Below, one piece after another: positions 34,303 through 44,587 of a DNA stretch of 64,000 bases (position 1 is its first letter; every line of letters begins with the position of its first letter). A program made the position numbers and the translations under genes. A model generated the notes under the pieces. That model ran no database searches, was not told where the DNA came from, and saw nothing but the letters and a program-made list of their open reading frames with translations. This DNA is from Apodemus sylvaticus (lineage: Eukaryota; Chordata; Mammalia; Rodentia; Muridae), in contig NC_067481.1 in the NCBI RefSeq assembly GCF_947179515.1, positions 84,458,515-84,522,514 of the forward strand, read 5' to 3'.

Positions 34303-35983
34303 TATATAAAATTTGATATATTCTTTATTTACATTTCAAATGATTTCCCCTTTCCTGGCTCCCTGCTACCCAAAAGTCCCATAAGCCCTCTTCCCTCCCC
34401 CTGTTCCCCCATCCACCCCTTCCCACTTCCCTGTTCTGGTATTGCCCTATACTGCTGCACTGAGCCTTTCCAGAACCAGGGGCCACTCCTTCCTTCTTCT
34501 TGGACATCATTTGATATGTGGATTATGTCTTGGGTATTCCAAGTTTCTAGGCTAATATCCAATTATCAGTGAGTGCATACAATGAGTGATCTTTTGAGAC
34601 TGGGTTACCTCACTTATAGGATGATGTTCTCCAGCTCCATCCATTTGTCTAAGTATTTCATGAATTCATTGTTTCTAATGGCTGAATAGTACTTCATTGT
34701 GTATATATACCACATTTTTTGTATACATTCCTCCGTTGAGGGACATCTGGGTTCTTTCCAGCTTCTGGCTATTATAAATGGGGCTGCTATGAACATAGTG
34801 GAGCATGTATCCTTATTACATCCTGGGGAATCCTCTGGGCATGTGCCCAGGAGTGGTATAGCAGGGTCCTCTGGAAGTGTCATGGCCAGTTTTCTGAGGA
34901 ACCGTCACACTGATTTTCAGAGTGGTTGTACCAGCTTCTAACCCCACCAGCAGTTGAGGAGTGTTCCTCTTTCTCCACATCCTCACCAACACCTGCTGTC
35001 TTCTGAGTTTTTAATCTCAGCCATTCTGACTGGTGTGAAGTGAAATTTCAGGGTTGTTTTGATTTGCATGTCCCTAATGACTAATGATGTTGAACATTTT
35101 TAAGGTGCTTCTCAGCCATCCAAAGTTCTTCAGGTGAAAATTCTTTGTTTAGCTCTGTACCTCATTTTTAATAGGGTTATTTGGTTCTCTGGGGTCTAAC
35201 TTCTTGAGTTCTTCGTATATATTGGATATTAGCCCTCTATTCCATGCTCGTGGATTGGCAGGATTATATAGTTTAAATGGCCATCTTGCCCAAAGCACTA
35301 TTTAGATTCAACGCAATCCCCATCAAAATCCCAATGCAGTTCTTCATAGAGTTAGAATGAGCAATTCTCAAATTCATCTGGAATAACAAAAAACCCAGGA
35401 TAGCTAAAATTATTCTCAACAGTAAAAGAACTTCTGGGGAATAAGTATTCTGGACATCAAGCAATACTACACAGCAATAGTGTTAAAAACTGCATGGTAT
35501 TGGTACAGTGACAGGCAGGTCGATCAATGGAATAGGACTGAAGATCCAGAAATGAATCCACACACCTATGATCACTTGATCTTCAACAAAAGAGCTGAAA
35601 ACATCCAGTGGAAAAAAGATAACCTTTTCAACAAATGGTGCTGGTTCAATTAAAGGTCATCATGCAGAAGAATGCGAACTGATCCATTCTTATCTCCTTG
35701 TACTAAGCTCAACTCCAAGTGGATCAAGGACCTCCACATAAAGCCAGACAGAATGAAACTAATAGAAAAGAAACTGGGGAAGACCCTTGAAGACATCCAT
35801 ACAGGGGGAAAGTTCCTGAACAGAACACCAATAGCTTATGCTCTAAGATCAAGAATTGACAAATGGGACCTCATGAAATTAAAAGTTTCTGTAAGGCAAA
35901 GGACACCATAAAAAGGACAAATTGGCAACCAAAAAATTGGGAAAAGATCTTCACCAACCCTACATCTGACAGAGGGCTAATAT
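34303..35983 (-). mobile_element. L1 with inverted 5' part (twin priming) in gag
   Basis: 34303-35240 is the L1 3' UTR and ORF2 C-terminus on the minus strand. 35241-35983 is the adjacent upstream ORF2 segment in plus orientation. Both sides of the junction include the L1 block AGAGGGCTAATAT, so about 13 bp are present twice, once per orientation. A TSD was not found, and the left end touches the duplicated gag segment. ORF2 is frameshifted. Confidence 0.9.
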
Positions 35984-36113
35984 ACAAGGCATTAGCTTCT
36001 TTAAGCTTGAAATATAGTTTCAACCATGGATCTTCACTATTCTCCAAGCTTCCAGGTGAGGGAGAATCTGGAGAGGTTTCAGTAGTTGAAGGTGCTGATG
36101 AGTTATCAAACCA

Positions 36114-36126
36114 ACTCCAGATTTTT
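36114..36126. repeat. L1 target-site duplication, left copy
   Basis: ACTCCAGATTTTT recurs at 36714-36726. Confidence 0.9.
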
Positions 36127-36713
36127 TTTAACTTTTCTTTATTTGATATATTTTTATTTACATTTCAAATAATTTCCCCTTTTCTAGCCCCCCACTCCCC
36201 AAAAGTCCCATAAGCCCCCTTCTCTCCCCCTGTCCTCCCACCCACCCCTTCCCACTTCCCCGTTCTGGTTTTGCTGGAATACTGCTTCACTGAGTCTTTC
36301 CAGAACAAGGGGCCACTCCTCCTTTCTTCTTGTACCTCAATTAATATGTGGATTATGTTTTGGGTATTCCAGTTTTCTAGGTTAGTATCCACTTATTAGT
36401 GAGTGCATACCATGATTCACCTTTTGAGTCTGGGTTACCTCACTTAGTATGATGTTCTCTAGCTCCATCCATTTGCCTAAGAATTTCATGAATTCATTGT
36501 TTCTAATGGCTGAATAGTACTCCATTGTGTAGATATACCACATTTTTTGCATCCACTCTTCTGTTGAGGGATACCTGGGTTCTTTCCAGCTTCTGGCAAT
36601 TATAAATAGGGCTGCTATGAACATAGTAGAGCATGTATCCTTATTACATGGTGGAATCCTCTGGATATATGCCCAGGAGTGGTGTAGCAGGATCTTCTGG
36701 AAGTGAGGTGCCC
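36127..36713 (-). mobile_element. Young 5'-truncated L1 in the ERV leader
   Basis: On the plus strand a T-rich end at 36127 leads into the young L1 3' UTR and the last ORF2 codons. It is flanked by a perfect 13-bp TSD. It splits the leader of the MERVL-like provirus, so it is younger than the provirus. Confidence 0.93.
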
Positions 36714-36760
36714 ACTCCAGATTTTTAAAAGATTCATCCTTATACTTCTGCTCCTCTAGG

Positions 36761-36781
36761 ACCACTCCCAGTATCAACTTC
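36761..36781 (-). promoter_or_regulatory. Probable primer-binding region of the provirus
   Basis: On the minus strand the base after the LTR leads into GAAGTTGATACTGGGAGTGG. It is positioned and spelled like the ORR1 start at 4511 (GAAGTTGGTACCAGGGA). This fits a diverged tRNA-Leu(UAA)-type site. Confidence 0.4.
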
Positions 36782-37259
36782 TGTATTAGTCTGGGTTCTC
36801 TAGAGTCATAGAGCATATGGGTAGTCTCTATATAGTTAGGGAATTTGTTGATGACTTACACAGTCTCTAATCCAACTCCCCAACAATGGTCAGCAGCAGC
36901 TCTGAATGGAATTCCAAGGATTTAGCAGTTGCTCAGTCCCATGACACAAGCAGGCAAAGAAGAGTAAGTGAGTCTTCCTTCTTCCAATGTCCTTATGTAG
37001 GTCCCCAGCAGAGGGTGTGACCCAGACTAAAGGTGTGTATCACCTAGCCTTTAATCCCAGATGACCTTGAATTCAGAGATCTCCCTATCTTAATCTTCTG
37101 GAATTCATAGTCACTATGCTTCAAGATTTCCATACCAAGATCCAGGTCAGAAACTTGTATCTCTCAGCCTCCAGATTAGGATCATAGGTGAGCCTTCCAA
37201 TTCTGGATTGTAGCTCATTCCAGATATAGTCAAATTGACAACCAGGAATAGCCACTATA
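36782..37259 (-). repeat. MERVL-like 5' LTR (MT2-like)
   Basis: At 478 bp it has the same length as the LTR at 29085. Its first bases are mutated (TATAGTGGC on the minus strand instead of TGTAGTGAC). The TSD TATAC follows at 37260-37264. Confidence 0.85.
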
Positions 37260-37264
37260 TATAC

Positions 37265-37928
37265 AAATGTAAATGATGTCAAAATCAGGATTTTTCTACT
37301 AGGTGATGAATAAGAGAGTTTAACCAACAATGTGCATATATATACATATACACTATTACACATATAATTTATAATACATATAATATACATATGATACATA
37401 AAACATACATTACATATACAAATACTAATGCATATAATATTATACATATTATATGTTTGTGTATGCATATGAAAATGATATATATGCAGGTATATTTAGA
37501 ATAAGTGCTTTATCATTCCATACCCACTCGCCCTTTTCCACATTTCTCTGTACCTCACTAGTTAGCATGAATAGACTCAAGCAGAATTCCATTCCCTCTA
37601 GCGGCCAATTAATCAGCTTCTGTCACTGAGAAACACGAGGGGAAATTATAAAGAGGCAGCAAAGATCCCTTACATCTCTTGGGATGGGATTGATACTAGC
37701 TGACTGCACCCATCAACTATGGTTATACCCCCTATCTAGTATTCTTCACCTCATCCATTTGTCTGCCTCTAGATCTATGTATCATTTTATAGCTCCTTTT
37801 TGCTTGAGAATTATGACTTTATATTATTTCTAACCCCAAGGTATTTAAGTTTCATCTATGATCTTTTTAAAACTGGTATGGATTCAATTATGTTTCTTAA
37901 CATAGTAGCCATCTTTAGAAGACAGTTT
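37265..37928. other. AT-rich and unrecognised DNA
   Basis: 37325-37490 is rich in CATATA/TATACA alternation. The rest has no supported feature. Confidence 0.5.
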
Positions 37929-38007
37929 GGTTCCAATTTTAGTATATGGGCTGATTAGCATGACCCTTGTGCAAGGATGACACCCAAATTCATGAATTCC
38001 ATATTTT
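37929..38007 (+). pseudogene. U6 snRNA retropseudogene with inverted 5' segment
   Basis: 37953-38007 follows U6 snRNA from GATTAGCATG through 'gcaaggatgacacccaaatt' to CCATATTTT, with a few substitutions and a 3-bp loss near the end. Immediately upstream, GTTCCAATTTTAGTATATG (37930-37948) is the exact reverse complement of the U6 block CATATACTAAAATTGGAAC. The 5' part of U6 is therefore present but inverted. U6 is the spliceosomal snRNA that pairs with U4 and the 5' splice site. This copy cannot fold as U6. There is no U6 promoter upstream that I can see, so it is a retrocopy. Confidence 0.85.
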
Positions 38008-38545
38008 GTCTTATCTCAAAATCACGCAATCAACCCTTTGAAGTCTCCTTTCCTACTTTACCTGCCACATTCCACACAATCTTGCTGGACAAGGGCATTT
38101 ATTGAACAGCTACTGAGCATGCGAAGGGAGCTGTCTGTTTTTAGGATGCAGCAGAGTGGCCTCTGTAAACACCATGCCCTAAAGTTGTGCACCTACTATA
38201 AACCTACAGAATGAGGAAAGGACTAGGAGCATTCGTGTGATGGAGCAAGATGTGTTTCTGCATTTGGACTGGGCTGGAGGAAAAGGGAGAAGTGCTTCAC
38301 AGACTGAGTGAAGGGAACCCCTCCCTCCTAGTTTTCAGATACCCCAGAGTCACCATCTTCTGTTGCCCAGAACACCCTGAATACAGAAAGCACCTAATAA
38401 ATGCACCATTCTTGAAACTAAAAAACAAAAAACAAAAAGAAAGAAAGCAATTTGGCTTAGATGTATACCTGAGGACCTTCATGATGAAGCTAGTAGTATC
38501 GTTATAAAAATATATTAGAAACCTCATTCTTTGTCTCTTGTTTGT
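38008..38545. other. Unrecognised non-coding DNA
   Basis: No supported feature was found. The overlapping ORFs on both strands at 38250-38527 have no recognised motif. Confidence 0.45.
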
Positions 38546-38580
38546 CTATCTCTGTCTCTCTCTGTCTCTCTCTCTGTCTC

Positions 38581-38660
<80 letters not shown>
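38546..38660. repeat. Compound (TCTCTG)n-(TC)n-(AC)n microsatellite
   Basis: CT units with interspersed G pass into pure TC, then about eleven AC units. Confidence 0.95.
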
Positions 38661-38691
38661 TATAAACTGAAAATGTAGTGAGGAAGTAGCG

Positions 38692-38825
38692 AACTGGAAA
38701 TCAAGCAGAAGACCCTTCCTAAAATCCTAGTACTAGGAAGGAAAGGACAGGAAGATCACACAATCAAAGTCAACCTGACCTACAATAAACTCCAAACCAG
38801 CATGGACTCTATGGTGAGACTCAAA

Positions 38826-38860
<35 letters not shown>
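38692..38860 (+). repeat. B1-like SINE with (AC)n tail
   Basis: 'atcctagtactaggaagg', 'aacctgacctacaataaact' and 'ggactctatggtgagactc' follow a decayed B1. A run of CA repeats (38830-38859) replaces the A-tail. Confidence 0.5.
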
Positions 38861-38861
<1 letters not shown>

Positions 38862-39730
38862 AAAGAAAAACATATAAATTAAAATTTTAAATTGAAACAA
38901 CACCAGATCATTGATCTCAGGGTCCAATCATCTCAATTACTATTTAAAGCCCTGATTCCATGATATTCTGTCAAGACAGCTGCAAAAGGCTGATACTAAC
39001 TTTCCATATACTCCCAACAATACCTTATTAAATATCACAAATTGTCCAATGTGAGCATTCACCTCTCTCCTACAGATCCTTACTAAGGCAATATACATAT
39101 TTGTAGCTCTTGTTGTTTATACCTATAATTTCTCTCAAGCCTGTAATTTCTCATATGTGTGACAGCTTAATTATGACTTAGAACATTAGAGCAAATTTGT
39201 TTAAAAGAGCAAAGTATTTAACTAAATATACCACTTACATTTTTTAAAGCCCTATAAGGAGACAAAGTATAGCATAATTATTCAGATAAGAGGACTTGGG
39301 TTTAGGCTAACATAGGGTTCCATTACATACATGTACCCTGTGGCAAAGATCTTTGCCATGTGAAATATGACCATTTCATGATAACAGTGGCATAATGGTA
39401 AGTCAGGAAGGATTGAGTGGTTACAGGATGAGAAATGAAGCTCTGAGCTCTATAATATGGTGAAAGTCTCCATTAACTGAGTCAAGAATATATTCACTTA
39501 TAACAATATAAACAATACTTATTTTATATAGTGATATATCAAAAAAATTTCAAATGGTAATGGACCATGCCTATGTGTCCATGACATTCAAGATTATCTT
39601 ACATCTTCCTTTCTGAACATTAAAGCTACATTTTTCTTTATGATCAAAACACAGATCATAACTTGTTCAGAACCTAGCACTGGAAGTATTCAATCCACAT
39701 GACCAGTGGCTTTATCTTCTTAGCTGGCAA
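38861..39730. other. Unrecognised non-coding DNA
   Basis: No supported feature was found. Confidence 0.45.
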
Positions 39731-39930
39731 TCCTATTCACTGTATCCCAGGGATAAAACTATGACTTCTGGGACTACACTATGATTCTGGGGACCAAACT
39801 ATGACCTCTGGCACCATTTTATTTCTTCAGATACCACCAACTTCCCTCAGCAACCATGGTATGACCTTGGAAATCACCATACTACCTCACACGCTACCCT
39901 ACGAATGCAGGGACTGGTTTATGAGCTCAG
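39731..39930. repeat. Diverged minisatellite, ten 20-bp units
   Basis: Cutting the sequence every 20 bp from 39731 gives units that all follow the pattern nnACnAnnnTATGAcnTCnG. Examples are GGATAAAACTATGACTTCTG, GGACTACACTATGATTCTGG and GGACCAAACTATGACCTCTG. The last units are diverged, yet the phase is kept without indels. A period of 20 is not a multiple of 3, so it is not protein coding. Confidence 0.7.
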
Positions 39931-40450
39931 TTACAGAAAAAGAAAAGGCGGTAGCCCAGAGAACTATGCTAAAATTAAATAGTTGTCCCTTTAAAAAGAC
40001 AAGTAGCAATAAAATGACTAGATAAGATGTTTTGCTGTTCTCATAGATTAGTGGTGTATTCAGCCTCTATCAGGAAACCTTCCACCTGCTGCAGATAGGA
40101 ACAAATACAGCTAGACGTTATGCAGAGTGAGACCTTGGAACACAGAGCTCCAAATGAGCTGTCTCTGCCAAATTCCATCCTCGCAGGAGAGGTAACAGAA
40201 GCCCTTGGAAGAAGAGGCAAAAGAGTGTAAGAACCAAAAGTGATGTAGGACACCAGGAGAACAAGGCCTTATAAATCAGCTGAGCAAAAGTCATATGAAT
40301 GCACAGAGACTGAGACAACAGACACAGGATCTGCACTAGATACTCTGTATATACTACAGCATTCACTTCGGTATTTTTATGGGACTCCTTAATGTGTGAA
40401 GCAATGGATCACAAATTTTTTTTTATGTTATGTGATAACATGAATGCTTT
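39931..40450. other. Unrecognised non-coding DNA
   Basis: No supported feature was found. The T-rich run at 40440-40470 belongs to the L1 tail. Confidence 0.45.
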
Positions 40451-40708
40451 TATATTTTTTAATTTTTTTATTCAATATAATTTATTTACATTTCAAATGA
40501 TTTCCCCTTTTCTAGCCCCTCACTCCCCGAAAGTCCCATAAGCCCCCTTCTCTTCCCCTGTCCTCCAACCCACCCCTTCCCACTTCCCCGTTCTAGTTTT
40601 GCCGAATACTGCTTTACTGAGTCTTTCCAGAACAAGGGGCCACTCCTCCTTTCTTCTTGTACCTCATTTGATGTGTGGATTATGTTTTGGGTATTTCAGT
40701 TTTCTAGG

Positions 40709-43700
40709 TTAATATCCACTTATTAGTGAGTGCATACCATGATTCACCTTTTGAGTCTGGGTTACCTCACTTAGTATGATGTTCTCTAGCTCCATCCATT
40801 TGCCTAAGAATTTCATGAATTCATTGTTTCTAATGGCTGAATAGTACTCCATTGTGTAGATATACCACATTTTTTGCATCCACTCTTCTGTTGAGGGATA
40901 CCTGGGTTCTTTCCAGCATCTGGCAATTATAAATAGGGCTGCTATGAACATAGTAGAGCATGTATCCTTATTACATGGTGGGGAATCCTCTGGGTATATG
41001 CCCAGGAGTGGTATAGCAGGATACACTGGAAGTGAGGTGCCCAGTTTTCGGGGAACCGCCAGACTGATTTCCAGAGTGATTGTACCAATTTGCAACCCCA
41101 CCAGCAGTGGAGGAGTGTTCCTCTTTCTCCACACCCGCTCCAACACCTGCTGTCTCCTGAATTTTTAATCTTAGCCATTCTGACTGGTGTAAGATGAAAC
41201 CTCAGGGTTGTTTTGATTTGCATTTCCCTAATGACTAATGGAGTTGAGCATTTTTTAATATGCTTCTCCGCCATCCGAAGTTCTTCAGGTGAGAATACTT
41301 TGTTTAACTCTGTACCCCATTTTTTAATAGGGTTGTTCGGTTTTCTGGACTCTAACTTCTTGAGTTCTTTATATATATTGGATATTAGCCCTCTATCTGA
41401 TGTAGGATTGGTGAAGATCTCTTCCCAATTTGTTAGTTGCCGATTTGTCCTCTTGATGGTGGCCTTTGCCATACAGAAACTTTGTAATTTTATGAGGTCC
41501 CATTTGTCAATTCTTGCTCTTAGAGCATACGCTATTGGTGTTCAGAAACTTTCTCCCTGTACCGATGTCCTCAAGGGTCTTCCCCAGTTTCTTTTCTATT
41601 AGCTTCAGAGTGTCTGGCTTTATGTGGAGGTCCTTGATCCATTTGGATTTGAGCTTAGTACAAGGAGACAAGGATGGATCAATTCGCATTCTTCTGCATG
41701 CTGACCTCCAGTTGAACCAGCACCATTTGTTGAAAAGGCTATCTTTTTTCCATTGGATGTTTTCAGCCTCTTTGTCGAGGATCAAGTGGCCATAGGTGTG
41801 TGGGTTCATTTCTGGATCTTCAATCCTGTTCCATTGATCCTCCTGTCTGTCACTGTACCAATACCATGCTGTTTTTAACACTATTGCTCTGTAGTATTGC
41901 TTGAGGTCAGGGACACTGATTCCCCCAAATTTTCTTTTGTTGCTGAGAATAGTTTTAGCTATCCTAGGTTTTTTGTTGTTCCAGATGAATTTGATAATTG
42001 CTCTTTCTAACTCTGTGAAGAATTGAGTTGGGATTTTGATGGGTATTGCATTGAATCTGTATATTGCTTTTGGCAAAATGGCCATTTTAACTATATTGAT
42101 TCTACCGATCCATGAGCATGGGAGATTTTGCCATTTTTTTGAGGTCTTCTTCCATTTCCTTCTTCAGAGTTTTGAAGTTCTTGTCATACAGATCTTTCAC
42201 ATGTTTGGTAAGAGTCACACCAAGATACTTTATACTGTTTGTGGCTATTGTGAAGGGGGTCATTTCCCTAATTTCTTTCTCAGCCTGCTTATCCTTTGAG
42301 GATAGGAAGGCCACTGATTTGCTTGTGTTGATTTTATAACCTGCCACTTTGCTGAAGTTGTTTATCAGCTGTAGGAGCTCTCTAGTGGAGTTTTTTGGGT
42401 CACTTAGGTAGACTATCATGTCGTCTGCAAATAATGATAGTTTGACTTCTTCCTTTCGAATTTGTATCCCTTTGACCTCCTTATGTTGTCAAATTGCCTG
42501 AGCTAGTACCTCAAGTACAATATTGAAAAGATAAGGAGAAAGGGGGCAGCCTTGTCTGGTCCCTGATTTCAGTGGGATTGCTTCAAGTTTCTCTCCATTT
42601 AGTTTGATGCTGGCTACCAGTTTGCTGTATATTGCTTTTACTATGTTTAGGTATGGGCCTTGAATTCCTGTTCTCTCCAAGACTTTAAGCATGAAAGGAT
42701 GCTGAATTTTGTCAAATGCTTTTTCAGCACCCAATGAAATGACCAGGTGGTTTTTTTCTTTGAGTTTGTTTATGTAGTGGATTGCATTGATGGATTTCCG
42801 TATATTGAACCAACCCTGCATTCCCGGGATAAAGCCTACTTGATCATGGTGGATGATCGTTTTGATGTGTTCTTGGATTCAGTTGGCAAGAATTTTATTG
42901 AGTATTTTTGCATCGGTGTTCATAAGGAAAATTGTTCTGAAGTGCTCTTTCTTTGTTGGATCTTTGTGTGGCTTTGGTATCAGGGTAATTGTGGCTTCAT
43001 AGAAGGAATTGGGTAGTGTTCCTTCTGTTTCTATTTTGTGGAATAGTTTAAAGAGTATTGGTGTTAACTCTTCTTTGAAGGTCTGATAGAATTCTGCACT
43101 GAAACCATCTGGTCCTGTGCTTTCTGTGGTTGGAAGACTTTCTATGACTCCTTCTATTTCTTTAGGCATTATGGGACTGTTTAGATGGTCTAGTTGGTGC
43201 TGATTTAATTTTGATATTTAGTATCTGTCAAGGAAATTGTCCATTTCCTCCAGATTCTCCAGTTGTGTTGAGTATAGGCTCTTGTAGTAGGATCTGATGA
43301 TTTTTTGGATTTCCTCAGTTTCCGTTGTTATATCTCCCTTTTCATTTCTAAGTTTGTTAATTTGGATACTTTCTCTGTGCCCTTTGGTCAGTCTGGCTAA
43401 GGGTTTATCTATCTTGTTGATTTTCTCAAAGAACCAGCTCCTGGTTTTGTTGATTTTTTGTATGGTTCTTTTTGTTTCTACTTGATTGATTTCGGCCCTG
43501 AGTTTGATGATTTCCTGCCTTCTACTCCTCCTGGGTGAAATAGCTTCTTTTTGTTCCAGGGCTTTCTGGTGTGTCATTAAGCTGGTAATGTATGCTCTCT
43601 CCATTTTCTTTTTGGAGGCACTCAGGGCTATGAGTTTTCCTCTTAGCACTGCTTTCATTGTGTCCCATAGATTTGGGTATGTTGTGTTTTCATTTTCATT

Positions 43701-44528
43701 GTGTTCTAAAAAGTCTTTAATTTCTTTCTTTATTTCTTCCTTGACCAAGGTATCATTGAGTAGAATATTGTTCAGTTTCCACGTGTATGTGGGTTTTCTG
43801 TTGTTTTTGTTGCTATTGAAGACCACTTTTACTCCATAGTGATCTGATAGGAGGCATGGGATTAGTTCAATCTTCTTATATTTGTTGAGGTCTGTCTTGT
43901 GACCAATTATATGGTCGATTTTGGAGAAGGTTCCATGAGGTGCTGAGAAAAAGGTATATTCTTTTGTTTTAGGATAGAATGTTCTATATATATCTGTTAA
44001 ATCTAATTGGTCTAAAGCTTCAATTAGTTTCATTGTGTCCCTGTTTAGTTTCTGTTTTCCTGATCGGTCCATTGAGGAGAGGGGAGTGTTGAAGTCACCC
44101 ACAATTATTGTGTTAGGTGCAATGTGTGCTTTGAGTTTTAATAAAGTTTCTTTTACGAAAGAGGGTGCCCTTGCATTTGGAGCATAGATGTTCAGGATTG
44201 AGAGTTCTTCTTGTTGTATTTTTCCTTTGACCAGCAAGAAGTGTCCCTCAGAGTCTCTTTTGATGACTTTGGGTTGAAAGTCAGTTTTATCTGATATTAA
44301 AATGGCTACTCCAGCTTGCTTCCTGAGACCATTTGCTTGTAAAATTGTCTTCCAGCCTTTTACTCTAAGGTAGTGTTTGTCTTTGACTCTGAGGTGTGTT
44401 TCCTGTAAGCAGCAAAATGTAGGGTCCTGTTTGCGTATCCAGTCAGTTAGTCTGTGTCTTTTTATTGGGGCATTAAGTCCATTGATGTTAAGAGATATTA
44501 AGGAATAGTGATTGTTACTTCCTATCAT
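40709..44528 (-). pseudogene. L1 ORF2 (endonuclease-RT), disrupted
   Basis: ORF2p nicks target DNA and reverse-transcribes L1 RNA. The first 436 codons (43218-44528) are open and hold the whole endonuclease, with catalytic N14, E43, D145, N147, D205, D229 and H230 all in place (QETHL, GDFNT, SKIDH, SDH). The frame then has stops at about 43215 (CAA to TAA), 42879 (CGA to TGA) and 42489 (CGA to TGA). There is an extra A in an A-run near 42135, a 5-bp loss near 41545 and a 1-bp loss near 41058. The RT region with 'SLGAEKAFDK' has Gly where relatives read Asp. The Cys-rich C-terminus is readable. The lesions were found by comparison with the copy at 52.6-54.7 kb. A truncated endonuclease-only product is conceivable. 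Confidence 0.9.
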
Positions 44529-44587
44529 TTTTGACGTTATTTTTTAAATTTGATTGCTTAACTTCTTTTGGGTTTGATGAAAGGTTA

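Larger units (their letters stand above)
32760..36113 (-). pseudogene. ERV-L gag region, rearranged and L1-interrupted
   Basis: Gag would form the capsid. Readable minus-strand pieces are 33678-33860, 33471-33653, 32805-33140 and 33985-34299, none joined in one frame. A Tyr/Asn/Gly-rich stretch ('YYNGQHRQNNVYND') is present twice because a segment of about 268 bp is duplicated (33001-33268 and 34022-34289). No CCHC zinc knuckle was recognised. An inverted L1 (34303-35983) sits between the duplicated segment and the 5' gag/leader at 35984-36113. The 5' leader continues across a second L1 to 36781. Confidence 0.65.
29085..37259 (-). mobile_element. MERVL-like class III endogenous retrovirus (decayed, L1-interrupted)
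   Basis: This is a complete but inactive ERV-L provirus on the minus strand. It has a 5' LTR at 36782-37259, a 3' LTR at 29085-29562 and TSD TATAC. Going leftwards from the 5' LTR the internal order is leader/gag, protease, reverse transcriptase, RNase H, integrase and dUTPase, then the 3' LTR, with no env. A dUTPase after integrase plus MT2-like LTRs is the ERV-L signature. All frames are interrupted. Two L1s (34303-35983 and 36127-36713) lie in the gag region. A gag segment is duplicated and most of the N-terminal RT is deleted. By eye the LTRs differ at about 24 of 478 positions (about 5%), which implies an insertion several million years old. Confidence 0.88.

Noticed and set aside
43486..43839. 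117-codon plus-strand ORF and similar ones antisense to L1 (for example 53698-54285, 41213-41602)
   Set aside because: These are reverse-frame shadows of L1 ORF2. They are hydrophobic because they are antisense to a Lys/Glu-rich protein.
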